A DNA stretch of 64,000 nucleotides from Pegea sp. RAD2-039 (GCA_034620365.1 JAQGEQ010000201.1:310001-374000), one strand, 5' to 3'; positions 48,594 through 62,687 are shown, counted from the first letter of the stretch. Made by a program: numbers and translations. The notes: generated from the sequence alone by a model not told the origin.

Positions 48594-51500
48594 ATGATGG
48601 ATACGCATGAGCAACTACTTGAAGATGATTGGACTTTTGATGCGTCGTCAGATTTACAATCGTCGAGTCAGTTATGATTTTTTTGTGTTCATTTAAATTA
48701 AAACCTTAAATAGTTCTGCTGTTTTGAAGATAAAAAAAGCTTTAACCATTTGATCTTATTTTTGAATAGATGAAGAGCTAGATACAGGATCATCAATACC
48801 TCTGGGAGGTTTATTAGGAGAAAATATTGATGACTTGAATATTTCTACTGTATTTGATGATAATGATGTCACAAATATTGAATCAAATCCTTTTGATGGT
48901 CTTCCATTTTCATCTCTTTACTATAAACTACTGGACAGACGAAAATCCTTGTCCGTTTGGTCAGCGAAAGATGACTTTGTTCTGGCAATTGAAGAAAGTG
49001 CTGTTGTGTTAGTAACTGGAAGAACTGGAAGTGGTAAAAGTACTCAAGTTAGTTTCTTAATCCATCACATTTTGTTACTTTCTTGGTGATCGCTTAATAA
49101 TACTGAAATTCTCTTATTTAATTTCAAATTTTGTAAATCATTTTTGAAAACTTTATTATAAATTTGATATTATTTAAAACAAAACAACTTACGTGTTTAG
49201 TTTATTATGAAATAGCTTATAAGTTTTGAATACAAAAGTAAAAGTTTATTTATATTGCTAAATAGATAATTACTCAAAGTAAACAACTACTTATTTGTAA
49301 ACATTTTTTCTAATAACTTTTCACCGATATCAACCTCAATTAGGAAATATTATTTTTCAGATTCCACAATGGTGTGCTTGCTTAGCAAAAGAAAACGATT
49401 TTCATTTTGGAACTGTTGTATGCAGCCAACCCTATTCTATCGCGGCTGAATCTTTAGCGATTCAAGTAACAAACTAACAGTTCTATAAATTGTTTTCATT
49501 TATTTAGACAAAAGTAAACAATCTACAAACACGAATACGATTTTTAATTTACTGAAAGTTTGATTGACAAGCTTTTATCTACTAGCTAGTAGTTTCGATT
49601 GATAAGTTTCGATATCTACAGGTTGCACGAGAAATGGACTTCACGAGTGTCGGTAACGAAGTTGGATTCGAAACTTCACAAATTCGAAATATTTCCGAAG
49701 AAACTGTTTTAAAGTTTGTTTCTGAAAATTGATTTAAAATCTGATTAAGTACAAAAATGAAAATAATCTTTACATCTGAGATCAATAGATTTTGTACTGA
49801 TGAAATCCTGCTCCGAGAGATGGCAGAAGATCCATTCTTAAGGAGCTACAATTACGTCATAATTGATGAATTTCAAGAACGCTTAACATCCACTGATCTT
49901 ATCTTAGCTCTTTTAAAGTGAGTCTTAGAAACAAATCAGAGGTACAACTGGAGATCTTTCGAAATCTTTAGGATTGTTTTATCTGCTCGAGACGATCTCA
50001 GACTTATTGTGATCAGTCTCGATCACGAGATGGCAAAGTTAGAAGAGTTTTTTGAAGGGGTCCCAATCGTAGATCTTCACTTTTTGGAAAGTGCTCTTGT
50101 AGCTGAAGAAGAACAAGATTTGAAAGAAGCCACTACCGAAGATGAGCTAGAAAAACTTCGACGCCAGAAAGTAAGATTATAAAGAGGAAGAAGAAGAATA
50201 AAAGATCTGTTGATAACAGGCAAAGCAAGAATCCACTAAAAATCTTGATGTAGTCCCAATTGAGACATCTTCTCAAGATTATTGTCGAGCTGTTGTGAAC
50301 TTAGTTTCGGATCTTCATTGCGCTAATACTGTTCCAGGAAATATCCTCGTCTTCATGCCTTCTGCAAAAGTCTTTTGATTAATTTGAAATTACTCACAAT
50401 TTGAATTTCTACTTTTTTTAGGATATTTATGAAGTTGTTGATTTGATTTCAAGAGAAGTTGCAATTAGGATTTTACGAGAAGAAGATGCTCGTGAATTCC
50501 GTGTCTCTCAACTCCATCATGATCTTAATTGTGGGAATCTTCAGGTAAATTTGTTGAAGTTAGTGAGGTAGCGACCTCACTTCAGTTATTTCATCATTTT
50601 TTTATCATTAAAATCTTCTCTGTAAATAATCCTTTTAATTTTTTATTTTATTCAAAATGAAGATAAATTTCGATTATTTATTTGTAAATATCAAAATACT
50701 CATCAACTTTATACTTGGATGAAAAGTTGCTTTTCTTGCAGGCAGTTTACGATCCTGAAATCAAGAATAGCTCTTCTGAAACTGACGAATCATATCGTCA
50801 CATCATAATCTGTGATTCGATAGCAGAATCAAGTTTTTCATTAGATGATATTGATGTTGTAATCGATACAGATCATATCCTTGAACATGTAAACCAAAAA
50901 CTTCTTACAAAAGTTGATAATCTGTTTCCATTTTGATTCTTTCAGCATTTTAACAGCAGGTTCAGAACAGAACATGAATCATTCAACAAAATATCTTCTT
51001 GTAGCAGCCAGTTGAGGATGAATAGATGTCAGAGTGGCGGGAAATACTTCCGCTTCTCATTAACTGATTTGAATCACGTGAGAAAGTCATCGAATCTTTA
51101 ATTGCTGATCAAATAGATCAACATCTAGGAGCTTCAACCTGTCAAAAATTCTCCAAAGATCACCACATCTCAATTGAGTGAAGCAATTTTATTGATGAAA
51201 CGGATCCTTCACAAGCTAGATGTCCCTTTTTCTCAATGTCATCTTCTTGATCCTCCAGGTTAAAGTCTTCCGACATTCAACAAACAAACATAAATTTTCA
51301 TTTTTCTTCAAACATTTAAGCTAATAAAGTTTTGATCAACTTCAAATCTTTCTGAAGGTCCTGAAGCATACATGCTAGCTCTTGAAGAGTTGGATTATCA
51401 TGGAGCGTTGGATGAGAATGGGTCTTTATCGGATCTTGGGATCGTTATGAGTGAAATACCTCTGCCGATAGCACAAGCGAAAGTGATCATCACAAGCTGT

Positions 51501-53386
51501 GGGGAGGACTGTACTGAGGTTTTTATGCGGCAACAAAAGTTTCAATTCAAAAATGATATTTGAAGGAAATTGTTTCAATCATGGCAATGCTTAATTCTCC
51601 TAGCTGCTTTCTCAATGAGACTGGTTCAACAGAGGTTTATGACCACTTTATCAACCCAACTGGTGACCACTTTACGTTACTCAATGTCTACAATGGCTTT
51701 ATTACAAGTTGGTGTCAATGATTTATGTCGATCTTCAAAATGGGATTTTTCTCCCTAATCTAGGGTTATCTCTTTTATCATTAATTTTTTGCACATTATG
51801 TAATAAGATCAAAAACTAAATATTGAACTAGCAGGCTTCACTCATGATCAAACTTAAACAATTGCTCATCAATAAATCTACAATTGTTTCTCTTTAAAAC
51901 ACAAATTTATGTTGTTAGAGAAAAAATATAAAATGAACAAATCAATATTATCAGAATATCAATCTAAAACAGTTTCATTAAAAATCAAATAAATTTTTGT
52001 TTAAGACATGCAAAGCTTCAAATATTGAGATTAATTCCGAAATTACTAATTATAAGGGTTTGAAAAGCTTTCTCATAAATAAACTGATCAAAAAAATTTG
52101 ACTTCAACTTGAATATTTTCAACTTATATAAGTTCCTTTTTATATTTCAATCTTGAAGCTTTTTAGTGAAATTTGATTTTATTATAGATTACGTCTTTTA
52201 CATTTTTCAATCTTGTTAGAGACGATCATTTGAAAGTATTTTATGGTTTTGATAAATGAGCTGAACTGATTCTTTCACCAATTTGTTGTATTCTATAATG
52301 TAGTTGTACTCGATAGTTGTGAGAAACATGAAAATGTTAGTATTTGAAAAACATAGATCTTAAAAAATCTTGTCAAATTATGAACAGGTAACCGATCTGA
52401 AGCCTGGTGTAACAGAAACCAGTTAAACTATCAAGCTCTAACTTCTGCTGATAATAGACGAAAAGATTTAATCTCTATGATGGAGCATTTAGAACTACCT
52501 ATTAGTAAACCAATTGTTAATATGAAAGTTATGGAAATAAGTGTTCAAAAAGCCTTGTTGGCTGGTTACTTTATGCAAGTAAGTTAGTGATAACAATTTG
52601 ATGAATCATTTACTACGAGTTACTTGTTTGAAGCTGGCAAGAGATATAGATGAAGGAGGGAATTATCACATTATCAGAGACAAGCACACAGCTAGAGTCC
52701 ATCCACTATCCAAGATTGTGTCTTACCCATCTTGGATAATTTACAACCAGTTTCATTTGAATGATAATAATTATTTATCGGGAGTTTGTAGTGTAACTGC
52801 TGAATTGTAAGTTGTAACTTCATCACTTTTATCAAATTATTCTTTTTGTTTCCTTTTCAGAATATCTGAAATTGTTCCATCAAGTTACATCATAAATCTC
52901 CCATCTAGTGAGAGTCAAGAAGCTCTTCTAAAGACCTCTGAAAAGCTTCGAATTGCTTCAATGTCAACTCAAAGTGAAGGACATATTGCTGAGAGGAAAG
53001 ATCAGGACACAAATCGAAATAGAAATTCGTGGAGTTTAGGTGATGGAGAAGATGTTGCATGCACTTCGCACACTGAAGAAGATGATGATTATGATGACAC
53101 AGATGTAATCACTCAAGCAATGAGAGATCTGACGTACGCATATAATCAATCATCTAATTACATTCGTAACTCGGAATATTTGAATAGCGAACAGTGTCTC
53201 ATACAATAGTCTCATTTCAGTGTTTTGTCTGGCTACAGGCGTTCTTGGTACGAAAGAATATTTCCTAGAAATCCTGATAATGTTTGCAAGAAGCCAGTAG
53301 CTGCAATGAAGAAGAGAAGCTGGTCAATTGATCGAATTTTAAGCTGGAAGAAATTGTTAATGAGTAGAAAATCTGCTTCGAAATAG
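48594..53386 (+). CDS. DEAH-like RNA helicase family protein, DHX32/DQX1 type
   Basis: Seventeen exons: 48594-48666, 48770-49047, 49361-49465, 49622-49713, 49789-49917, 49972-50170, 50220-50369, 50422-50544, 50742-50888, 50946-51077, 51129-51258, 51358-51518, 51566-51707, 52388-52578, 52634-52806, 52861-53193 and 53239-53386; all in phase, 901 aa. Walker A is intact ([10 protein letters not shown], residues 108-117), followed by IPQWCA. Motif II is DEFQ (209-212) instead of DEAH, motif III is ISLDH instead of SAT, and the motif VI region reads [17 protein letters not shown], without the QRxGRxGR arginines. DHX32 (DDIH) and DQX1 (DEVQ) are degenerate in the same places. Further matches are [39 protein letters not shown] and VHPLSKIV. 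The last 130 residues, acidic then basic, are lineage-specific; the final intron (53194-53238) is the least certain. AATAAA is at 53465. Confidence 0.87.
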
Positions 53387-54863
53387 TTGCTTTTAGCTTA
53401 GATTTGGTATTTGTAGAAAGTCAGGACTTCAAATATTTGTTGTTCTTATTCAAGATTCAGTTCAAATAAAATTCCTAAAATATTTCAGAAGTTTTTCATG
53501 CAAACTTTGAATAATATTTATCATTTTACTTATATTTATCAATTAATGTTTAATCTATTTTTTATTATTCTATTTATTTATTTCCATTTACGTTGACAGA
53601 ATGTTTGTTAGATAGTGAATCGTTTAGCTGGCACCTTTAGATGCTTCACAATCATATCAAATCGCGCTTTAATATAAATTTGGTTTAACTTTCAATTTGT
53701 TTGTAAAAATCTTACTTAGCTACGTATAGAAATACATATATTGTTAAGATAACTCTTTTTGTCATCATGTATATTATAGAAAGTGATTCTGATAGTACAA
53801 AGACACATTTTTCAGCTTTTTTACTTCCTTCATTTGCTTCTCATATAATTGGTAAAGTGGCTAATTACAAATAGTTCTACATCCAATCTTATATTTCAAC
53901 AATTTGCACTATACTATTATTTTTTAACTTTTAATTTATCATCAAACTGAGTTGCCTTATCTTCATTTATTTGTTCACCGAATTATTTAATTTCATCAAA
54001 ATCATAATTACTGATGTTAGAATTCCACGAAAATAAATTCTCTAAACTTTTCAAATGTTGTGATTCTGATTGAAACTTTAAAGGAAAATAGTTTTTAAAG
54101 TTGAAACCTTTAATAGCTACTTATTTATTTAATTTAGAAATTAATTTGAGTTTCAACTTTGTTATTTTTATAATTATTTCAAAATTCATTAATGTGATAA
54201 GTTAAAAGTTGTTCAAATAAATTTCCCATAAAATTCAAACCCTTGCCAAGTAAATAAGAGATTCAATAAGAGTACTTCAATAAGATCAACTTCTTAAACA
54301 AGTCTTCATTATCTTTGATCTATAAGTCCAAAGACTAATTCGAACAAACCCTTACATTGATCATTAGTAATTGATAGTAATTTCTCATATTTGCCAAAAA
54401 TAATGATAGAATTTTTGAAAATATTTATTTGAAAAAAAGAACTGAAACAAAATAACATTTAATATTTGTGTGAAATTCACCCAAGGGTTTATTAATGGTT
54501 TTTCTAACTTGGTTTTGAAACTAAATGCATAAAAGTACAAAACTTATAAACACTTAGCTGTTAGGTAATTAAAATGAAATTAGTTTTTTGTTCAAATAAA
54601 AAATCGCCAAGTCATTGAGACAACAAACGAAATATCAAAAAAACATCTATACATGGGTCAAAAAAAACAAAAATTTAGAAACTGGGACAAAAAAAGAAAT
54701 TGAAAAAAAGTTTTAACCTTTAATAATGTACAACGGGAATAAGAAATCTTTGTGGAAAATGCCGACTGATTTGATGACAAAATAAATCAAATTTATGAAA
54801 ATAATTTGAAAAAAAAGAATCAAAATAAATCATTATACAAATGAATCAGATCAGGCATAAAAA
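53387..54863. other. 3'-to-3' intergenic region between the DHX32-like gene and EMSY
   Basis: AT-rich region between convergent genes. AATAAA for the plus-strand gene is at 53465-53470. Minus-strand AATAAA (TTTATT) copies near 54424 and 54488 could end EMSY. No ORF or repeat of note. Confidence 0.55.
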
Positions 54864-57800
54864 TTATTCTTTATTCTCAAGAACCTCCGGAGAGCTTCGA
54901 GATTTAGGTTGATGCTGCTGCTGGGCAACATTGGCAGCAGATAGCCTTTTAGCGATTGTCGGGTATGTTCCCAACTGCTGGTTGTCTTGTGTTTGTCTCA
55001 TTGAATTTAGTACAGCGATAGGTGTTAGTGGTTGCATGGTTTCTCCGGGTTTAGGAAATGTCATTGGAAATGGTTTGTAACCACTTGTAGTTGAGGTATT
55101 AGACCCACGAGATGTTTCACGATCTGCTGATGTATTTGATTGACATACACTGATGAGTTTGCGCGTATTTCCACCACTAGATGTCGCTGATATCGAAGAT
55201 GGAGTCTTCTGCATCATCATCTGTCAACATTAAATAATCAGTTGATCCTTAGATGAGGAGGAAGACTTACTTGTGAAACTCTTCCTTTTCCGAGGACTTT
55301 TGCGACGCTAATATTCTTGGAAACACGAAGATTAGCTCCCACATTAACTAACTGAAAAAGATGCGGGTTCAGATAAAGAATCAAAGATCTTAAAAAGATC
55401 CGAAACCTTGGTTCCCGAAAGAGCTTTTGTAGAAGAACTCGATTTATAGGTCCCAACTTCGATGCTGCGAGTGATCGTCTTGATTTGGTGGATCTTACTG
55501 TTCTTCCCACCGCTCCCAAGATCTAAGATCTTTGCCTGAAGATCAACTCATAAGATGGATGATCAAAAAGATGAGGAGGCGGCATACTGACCGGTTTGAC
55601 GACCGACGACTTGCTGCCTGGTGTCCGGACCAAAATAATTGAGTTCTGTCCACTATTCAAGGACTTGACCGTTGTGAATTGGGATATGTTGCCGGAACCT
55701 GAGATGAAAAATCAGTGATGAGGATCAGAAAGATGGGGATCAAAAAGATGAGGATCAGAAAGATGGGGATCAAAAAGATGAGGATCAGAAAGATGAGGAT
55801 CAGAAAGATGAAGATCAGAAATATGAAGATCAGAAAGATGAGGATCAGAAAGATGAGGATCAGAAAGATGAGATCAGAAAGATGAAGATCAGAAAGATGA
55901 AGATCAGAAGATGAGGATCAGAAAGATGAAGATCAGAAAGATGAAGATCAGAAGATGAGGATCAGAAAGATGAAGATCAGAAAAATGAGGATCAGAGAGA
56001 TGAAGATCAGAAAGATGAGGATCAGAAAGATGAGGATCAGAAAGATGAAGATCAGAAAGATGAAGATCAGAAAGATGAGGATCAGAAAGATGAGGATCAG
56101 AAAATGAAAATCAGAGAGGTGAGGATCAGAAGATGAGGATCAGAAGATGAGGATCAGAAAGATGAGGATCAGAAAGAAAGATTTATTTACCTTTTGCCGA
56201 TGATTTGCTAACTTTAAGGATTGTTGAAGGTGAAGTGACAATCTGACAAGGAAGAAGGGATGTTGCTGATGACGTCATCTCACTCGTCACTACATCCGGT
56301 TTAGATGATGAAGTAATGACGACTGGTAGTGAAGTAGATGATGCTTTAATTGGAGGTGGTAATGACGTCATCACTTCCGGTTGACGCGATACTTTGATCG
56401 GATTAACTCGTGACAGCTGCATTAGACTTGATGCTGCTTCACTGGTTGCGGATTGGTTGGAATCTTTTGAATTGACTTTGACACCAGGTGGGGTAGCTCG
56501 AGTGATGGTAGGTGTGATGATTGGTTGCTTGGTGGCCACCACCATGGTGGGTTCTTTGTCATTAATAGAAGTTGGTCGAAGCGATTGTGGTGAGACGTAA
56601 TAGGCTGGCGACATTTGTGTAGATGGCGCCTCTTGTGGTGAAATACTTGCTGGTGTTAGGTTAGGGTTTCCACCTGTTAAAAATATAAACAGTTGTAAGC
56701 AAAGACGCCGCTTAGCGATCAGTTTTTAAGCTAAATAGATCCGTTGCTATGGAAATGTAAAGCTAACCATTGATGCAGTAGTCGATGGAGTTAGCATTGA
56801 GTAAGTTGGAGTGAGAAGATGATACAGCTCCTGAGACGATTACATTAATGGGAGCCAAACCTCCTAAAAAACAAGATCAAATAATGGATGAAGATCAGGA
56901 AGAGAATAATCGTCACCTGTTTCAACTTCCGAAGAAGTGATCTTGGGCGGCTGGACTTCTATTCGGTCCACTATCACTGTTAAGTTATAATAAATAATTT
57001 GTAATTTATAGGTGAATGATGAGAGAGGATACAGACCAGGACAGTTGGTTTCTTTCCACTGTGAGTTGATGGTCTTTACTCTTCTACCATCTGGCATCGT
57101 TTGGTTCTCACTTTTCTTCAGTTGGGTGTTTTGATGTGAGGAGTTATTGTTGGTTTTTGAAAGAAGTTTAACAGGAGGAGACCACTCGGAAAGAACTTTG
57201 TGTTCTTGTTTTCGTTTCATGCCACTTGTATAAACAGAACTGACATCGTTCCCGGAATTTAATCTGGTCAATTTTGGAGCCCACGAAGGGGTATTACTAT
57301 TACTGGAATTGTGATATAAACTGAAAGAAAGAAGTTCTTATTAAAAGATCTTGATGTAGTTGGAAGCTTACCTATTGCCTCCAGCAGCATAAATACGTTC
57401 AGGTGGAACTGGTGATTGTGGAAACATATTCTGAGCTTTTTCAATTGAAGATAAATGATAAGACGATTGAATCTTAGTCATTACTGTGTCATGAACTTTT
57501 TCAGTAGTAGTCACGTGGTTGTGCGTGTATGGATTGTCAGGTGTTGATAAAGTGACTTTAGGTGTTGTTGTTATATGATCAGATTTCGATGACCAAACGT
57601 TTGCTGCTTTCTCTACTTGATAATCTTTTGCTTGTTTAATTGGAGCAAAACCTTTTCTTGCAAGAATCTTTTTTCTTGATGAAGCAGCTTTTTCAGGTTT
57701 AATCACCTCTTTCAACGTATGTACGGTTTCTTTAGTTGAATCTGTTTTTGATAAATTAGTTTTTCGTTTTTTGCGAAATCCTTTTGTTCCTATTTCATAA

Positions 57801-59991
57801 TCTTTTGAATATCTCTTTTTGCTAGAAATGTTTTCAACACGAGTTTCTTTTACTTTTAGTGTATTTCCGCTAATGAGATAGACATATTTTTCATCAGCTG
57901 CAAGATTATCTGTGAGAGGATCTTTAAGAGCAAAGTTTCTGGATCCAGCAGTAACTTCAAGCAATGATTTTTCTATAAGAGAGTATTTGAATTGGTTAGA
58001 AAAGTTTTCATATCAAAAAAAATATATTTAAAATTAACTGGGTTAAGGTTAGTAACTAATTTATATGAGTTTATGAATTATTAAAAGTTTCTAAATAAGT
58101 TTTAGATAAATTTCCTCACCGAGATCAGTAGTTGAAGTCTGCTGACTTCTTGTTTCTACTTCTGGTTTATCACAGGCTTGCAACATATTTAACAAACCTT
58201 TTCTTACAGGGTTTGTTGGGTCTAAGGCTTCTTTAATAATACTTTCTTCCTCATCTAATAAATCTTTTATAGTTGACAATGATACTTCTAAAGAAAAAAA
58301 TTAATTATTTTATTAGTAGATGATATAATGATTATAAATAGTAATTATAATAATGGCCTGCTTCGGCCATATGGTAAATTATTAAAAAATATTGTGTTTA
58401 ATTAGGCTTATAACAAAATAAAACATTTTCATAAATAATACCAATAAAACTAAACTAAATTGAAAAAAAGTAGATGAATATTGTAATACTTTTCGAGTTA
58501 TGAATATCTGGAGTTTCTGAAGCAATCATATCAGCTATTAAAGTTGATTTTGTGACAGGTAAAGGTCTATGTATAACCATCGAGTTTCTCCCCCTTTCAT
58601 TTACCAGTCGATTTTGAAATGGTTTTCCACTCATTTTCAATGAAACAGTAGATAAAAATCTATCTGCATAAGCTCTTCTTATCTGTAAACATATTGAAAA
58701 TGGTAACAATAAAAAACTAATTTTTGATGTTGTCATAAAAAACTAGAAATAAATATACTTAGGTTTCTACTTAAATTTTTATATAAGTAAATATTCCAAA
58801 TATAATAGAATAATCTGATATAATATAACAAGAATATATTTAAGTAAAATACAAAATAAAACATTAATAAAAATTCAATGTTTTCAAAAATAATTTCTTT
58901 TTATATCAAATATTATGTTGAGTTTTATGATTATCTGATAAATGAAAATATTTTTGTTAATGAAGAACAAAAAAATAGAAATTTAATTATTAAAGTGAAA
59001 ACTGAGATAAAACACATAAAAACTAAGTTATAACAAGTGAAAACATTTACCTTAAACCATAAATAAAAAAAAAAGATTTTTTAATTATTTTACAACAAAA
59101 ATATAAGTTAGTTAATACTGAACTACTTTTAAAGATAAACTTTTTTATTCTAAAAGCATTTTTTTAAACAATTCATCAAGCCATCCATAGATTTATACCT
59201 ATATAAAATTTTATATAATAATTTAGTAATACTTATACACTTATATAGCTTTAAACAACAAAAATAATATTAAATGAGTGCCTCTTAAAATTCTAAAAAT
59301 ATTTCTTTTGAATATTAAGATGATTTAAAAAATAAAACTACAAAATGAAAAATGAAACAAAAAAACTAGAATATTAATGTTAGTTAAAAACTAAGCAATA
59401 AATACATAAATGCATAAACCAACTAATTCTTACCTAAAAGTTTTTATAAAACAAACTACTTATAATAAGTTTGAAAAAAAGATTTATTGAAAATAATTTT
59501 TACCAAGATTGGTACTTTTATTCAAGCACAATAGATAAAAATGCAAATTGAAAAAATAAATTTACATCTTTATCACAGAAGCTTGTCAACAACTCTTAAA
59601 AAGTATTTTTATGTGTTGCTGACGACTACAACTACTTGAAAAAAAATGAATGAAGTGAAATAGAACATAAGATTTAAACACAAATAAAAAATATATAATT
59701 AAAGCAGCTCAATTATAGTGATATCAATAGGTTGGTGTTTAAATGCATTTCTAGTTTTATATAAGCACTGTATATAAAGAAAAGAAAATTTTCACTTACT
59801 TCAGCAGCGTGACGGTCCAGAGGTATCATTAAACATTCTCTTAACTTTCCCAGAATATTTAAATGTTCCTCTTCCAAATGACCAGATGCAATAAAAGCAT
59901 TCAACACATAGCTATACGCTTTAATTTGAGCTTGACGAACATAAAGCTTACATTTCTTATTAGTCACATAAACTGCTTCACTGCATTTCAT
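54864..59991 (-). CDS. EMSY: EMSY (BRCA2-interacting transcriptional repressor) homologue
   Basis: Nuclear chromatin protein defined by the N-terminal ENT domain, which in vertebrates binds HP1 and whose gene product contacts BRCA2. Minus-strand exons: 59991-59800, 58682-58490, 58287-58120, 57972-57372, 57320-57037, 56976-56917, 56863-56768, 56673-56191, 55698-55592, 55535-55407, 55351-55271 and 55220-54864; 916 aa (human 1322), all GT-AG and in phase. The ENT domain spans about residues 14-90, across the exon 1/2 junction: LYVRQAQIKAYSYVLNAF, LNILGKLRECLMIPLDRHAAE, IRRAYADRFLSTV, matching the human EAYAGVISALRAQG...LSTERHRAEVRRAVNDE layout. The rest is Ser/Thr/Pro/Gln-rich and low in conservation, with a basic region (KGFRKKRKTN, RKKILARKG) in exon 4. 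TGACGTCAT in exon 8 encodes VMTS/EMTSS. Intron 8 holds a 15-bp minisatellite. Confidence 0.85.
55717..56179. repeat. 15-bp minisatellite in EMSY intron 8
   Basis: About 30 units of GATGAGGATCAGAAA and variants (AAGATCAG, GGGATCAA, some units 14 or 13 bp). It fills almost all of the intron between the donor at 56190 and the acceptor at 55699. On the plus strand the unit is open in register (DEDQK), but this is antisense to EMSY and interrupted by the shorter units. Confidence 0.95.
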
Positions 59992-61384
59992 TTTGAATAG
60001 TTAGCTTGTCGAAAAATCAAAAATATATAGTTTTATGGCAGAAAAACATGGGTATAAACGGCCGTAGCGTACATTCATTCCTATCAAGTAAACTAAGATA
60101 ATATGGCCAAATTTGGCTTTTAAATATTATAACCGAAATTACTACAACAAATTTTTTAAGCAGCTCATCAATCAACTAAACATTTATAAGGCAATAACAA
60201 ATGATTATAAAATACTAGTTTATTAACTCAATAAAATTGTTTCGATTTATTTGTATCGAAGTTTGTTGAACGATCAAAAAAGTACTATTTCAGTAAATTG
60301 CCTAAAAGAAAAAAGACATAAAAACCAAAACAAATTACCGCCATCAAAATTTATAAAGTTTATTCATCAACTCATGCAAAAAATTATATAATACAAATAA
60401 AATAAAATTATCTTTTCAACGAAAAAATGAATTGTAATAAAAGAGTTATATAAAAAGAGTAACTGAATATTAAAGTTTTGAAATATCTTTGGTTTTAAAA
60501 AGTTTTAGTTTCAGAACTTTATATGAAAATCATTTTATTTGTCTTCAATTTTGCTTGACTGGTGGTTTGGTTTACTCACAGAATTATTCTGTCATGTTTC
60601 TTAAAAAATGAAAATAATCTTAAGAAAACAATTGAAATAAATTCACAAATCTCAAGCAAGCATATTGAAATCAACAATATACTCGTACAATTTTGTTGAG
60701 CCTAAATATAAATAATGATCCTAGTTTAGCTGTTGAGAACCATGAATTAAAAACTCACGAAAAATAATAAACCAAACTTTATTGGTGCTTATATTGGGGT
60801 TTATCGCCAAAACAAATAGAAGATTAATTCTATATTATTTTTAGGAATGGAATTTATTATCTATTTAGTATTTTTTAGGAACGTTGGTGCCAACTTTAGG
60901 GTTCGTGTATTTGCATTACTCCTTAGCTAATGCAAGTGCTAGATTATAGAAGAGATCTACCGACAAATTTTTACTTAGCTTGGTGATATTGGCTGAAAAG
61001 TTTTAGGTGTCAATCTGCATTTAATTGGCTTATCAAACTTGAAAAAACTTTTGTGTTCAAAGTTTTTACCACTGTGCAGGCGAAATATTTCTGCTTTGTT
61101 AATAATGGTTGTATTTCATATAATTGTATTTTTTCAAAATACTATTTGTCACATTGACTTGTTAGAAGACAAAAGACTCATTCATAATCTTTTACATGTA
61201 AATAAGTAAAAGTTTTACACATCTACCAAATTAATTTTCTGTGACCTTTATATCAACTACTTATTTAGTTATAATGACAGCTGTAATAGGTTTTTAACAA
61301 AATATAGAATAAACATTTAAAAGCTGATTGCTGGGTTTTCAGGTCAAAATATTATGCCGAATCAATTAGCAAATAGTAAATTAT

Positions 61385-61440
61385 TGACTCAATGCAGGAC
61401 TCGAACCAGCATAAGACGACTTCAGAAAAGTACTTTGAAA
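61385..61440 (-). other. tRNA-like remnant with a good B box
   Basis: The minus strand contains GCTGGTTCGAGTCCTGC, an almost ideal B box and T arm (GGTTCGAGTCC, four of five stem pairs). No matching acceptor stem or A box could be placed upstream, so a tRNA-derived SINE remnant is likelier than a functional tRNA. Confidence 0.35.
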
Positions 61441-61564
61441 CGAAAACTTACAAATAAAAACACAGGCTTCAAGAGCTAAAATTGAAATATAAAATGTAAT
61501 TATTTAGCTTTTGTAAAGGCTTTGGTGAAGGCTTTGGTAATTAGTGGCTTTAGTTCCTTTAATT

Positions 61565-61665
61565 CTAATTTATCTATTTATTACAATAAGCGCGAAGGAT
61601 GGTGCCTGAAAAGAGCATCTCTTGTTAATACGCATTCTCACAAATAAACATTCTTTGAGAATAGA
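61565..61665 (-). mobile_element. LINE 3'-end fragment, copy 3
   Basis: CTATTTATTACA-ATA-GCGCGAAGGATGGTGCC and GAAAAGAGCATCTCTTGTTA, then ACGCATTCTCACAAATAA, match the 3' terminus of the LINE at 8800-8885 base for base apart from scattered changes. Only the last 100 bp or so are present: a very 5'-truncated insertion, as usual for LINEs. Confidence 0.75.
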
Positions 61666-62687
61666 AAAGATGGAAGACAATTTTAAGATGTAACCTTTTC
61701 ACGTTTGTAGATATAAATCTTAAATATTCTTTAAAATACTGTGGCAGGTTTATATTTTGTAAGCTACTGAGGAATTTGTTTTAAATAAACTGTGAAAACA
61801 AAACTCAAAAAAGTAATGAAATTAAGTTTCATTGATGACATGAAAAAGAAATTAAAATTATTTTTAGCATTTACCTTTCTAAAAATGTCATTTCTTGAAT
61901 TAAAATCTGATTGATAAGCAAGGTTTGTGCTTCATTACTGTTTATTCAAACCAAAGAACTCACAAGCAGGTGGCCATTTGTAATATAGTAAAAAATAATC
62001 ATTTAAAATTTTGGTTTCAAAAACATTATTTATTTGATTCCATTGAAGTTTTTCACCATTTCATTCACTTGATTAAATCATCTTTTGTTTATTTAAAGAT
62101 AAATTACTCCAGAAACTTTTTCTGCGTCATATTGATTTTTTGGTTTGTTTTAGAATTGTAATTCCTGATGATACTAATATATATGGTTTCAATTAATGAA
62201 GTAGATAATAAAAATCAATAATAATTTATTTTATTAGTAAAATTAACTTCTTTAAAATAAATTTGTTTAATTTAGTCAAAAATTGTTCATTGTGTTTAAA
62301 AGCCAAAAAAATGCTTATTGAAAAGTAAAAACTATGTTATGAATAAAACATTTCAATACTTATCCATTAAAGTTTTATTTTGAAAATTAATTTATATGTA
62401 AATAACAATTTTAACTTATTTTCTGATTATTTAAATAATGTCTTGTCATGGTTTTAAACTTCAAACTTAATAATTATTTTGGTTATATAAATTGTTTCAT
62501 GATTTTTGTTTTATTTTTATATAGCCCTATTTATTAGTTAAATTTCATAAAGTAAACATTTTTCTTCTTCAATTGCCTTTTTATTTAAAACTTTATATTT
62601 TAGAAATTTAAATTATATATTTTACAACAAAAATCTTAAGTTTATTTTAATTATTGATCTTAAAGCCATCAAAGTTCAAAATAGATC

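Larger units (their letters stand above)
59992..62687. promoter_or_regulatory. Divergent intergenic region between EMSY and WDR91
   Basis: A 2.7-kb head-to-head spacer that must hold both promoters, although no clear core element is visible. It also contains a LINE 3' fragment (61565-61665) and a tRNA-like stretch at about 61385-61440. Confidence 0.4.

Noticed and set aside
51708-51760. Continuation of DHX32-like exon 13 through [12 protein letters not shown]
   Set aside because: In the correct frame a stop follows at once; ending the exon at 51707 joins in phase to [15 protein letters not shown] in exon 14, which matches the family.
61385-61440. Functional tRNA gene on the minus strand
   Set aside because: Good T arm but no closing acceptor stem or A box; listed only as a tRNA-like remnant.
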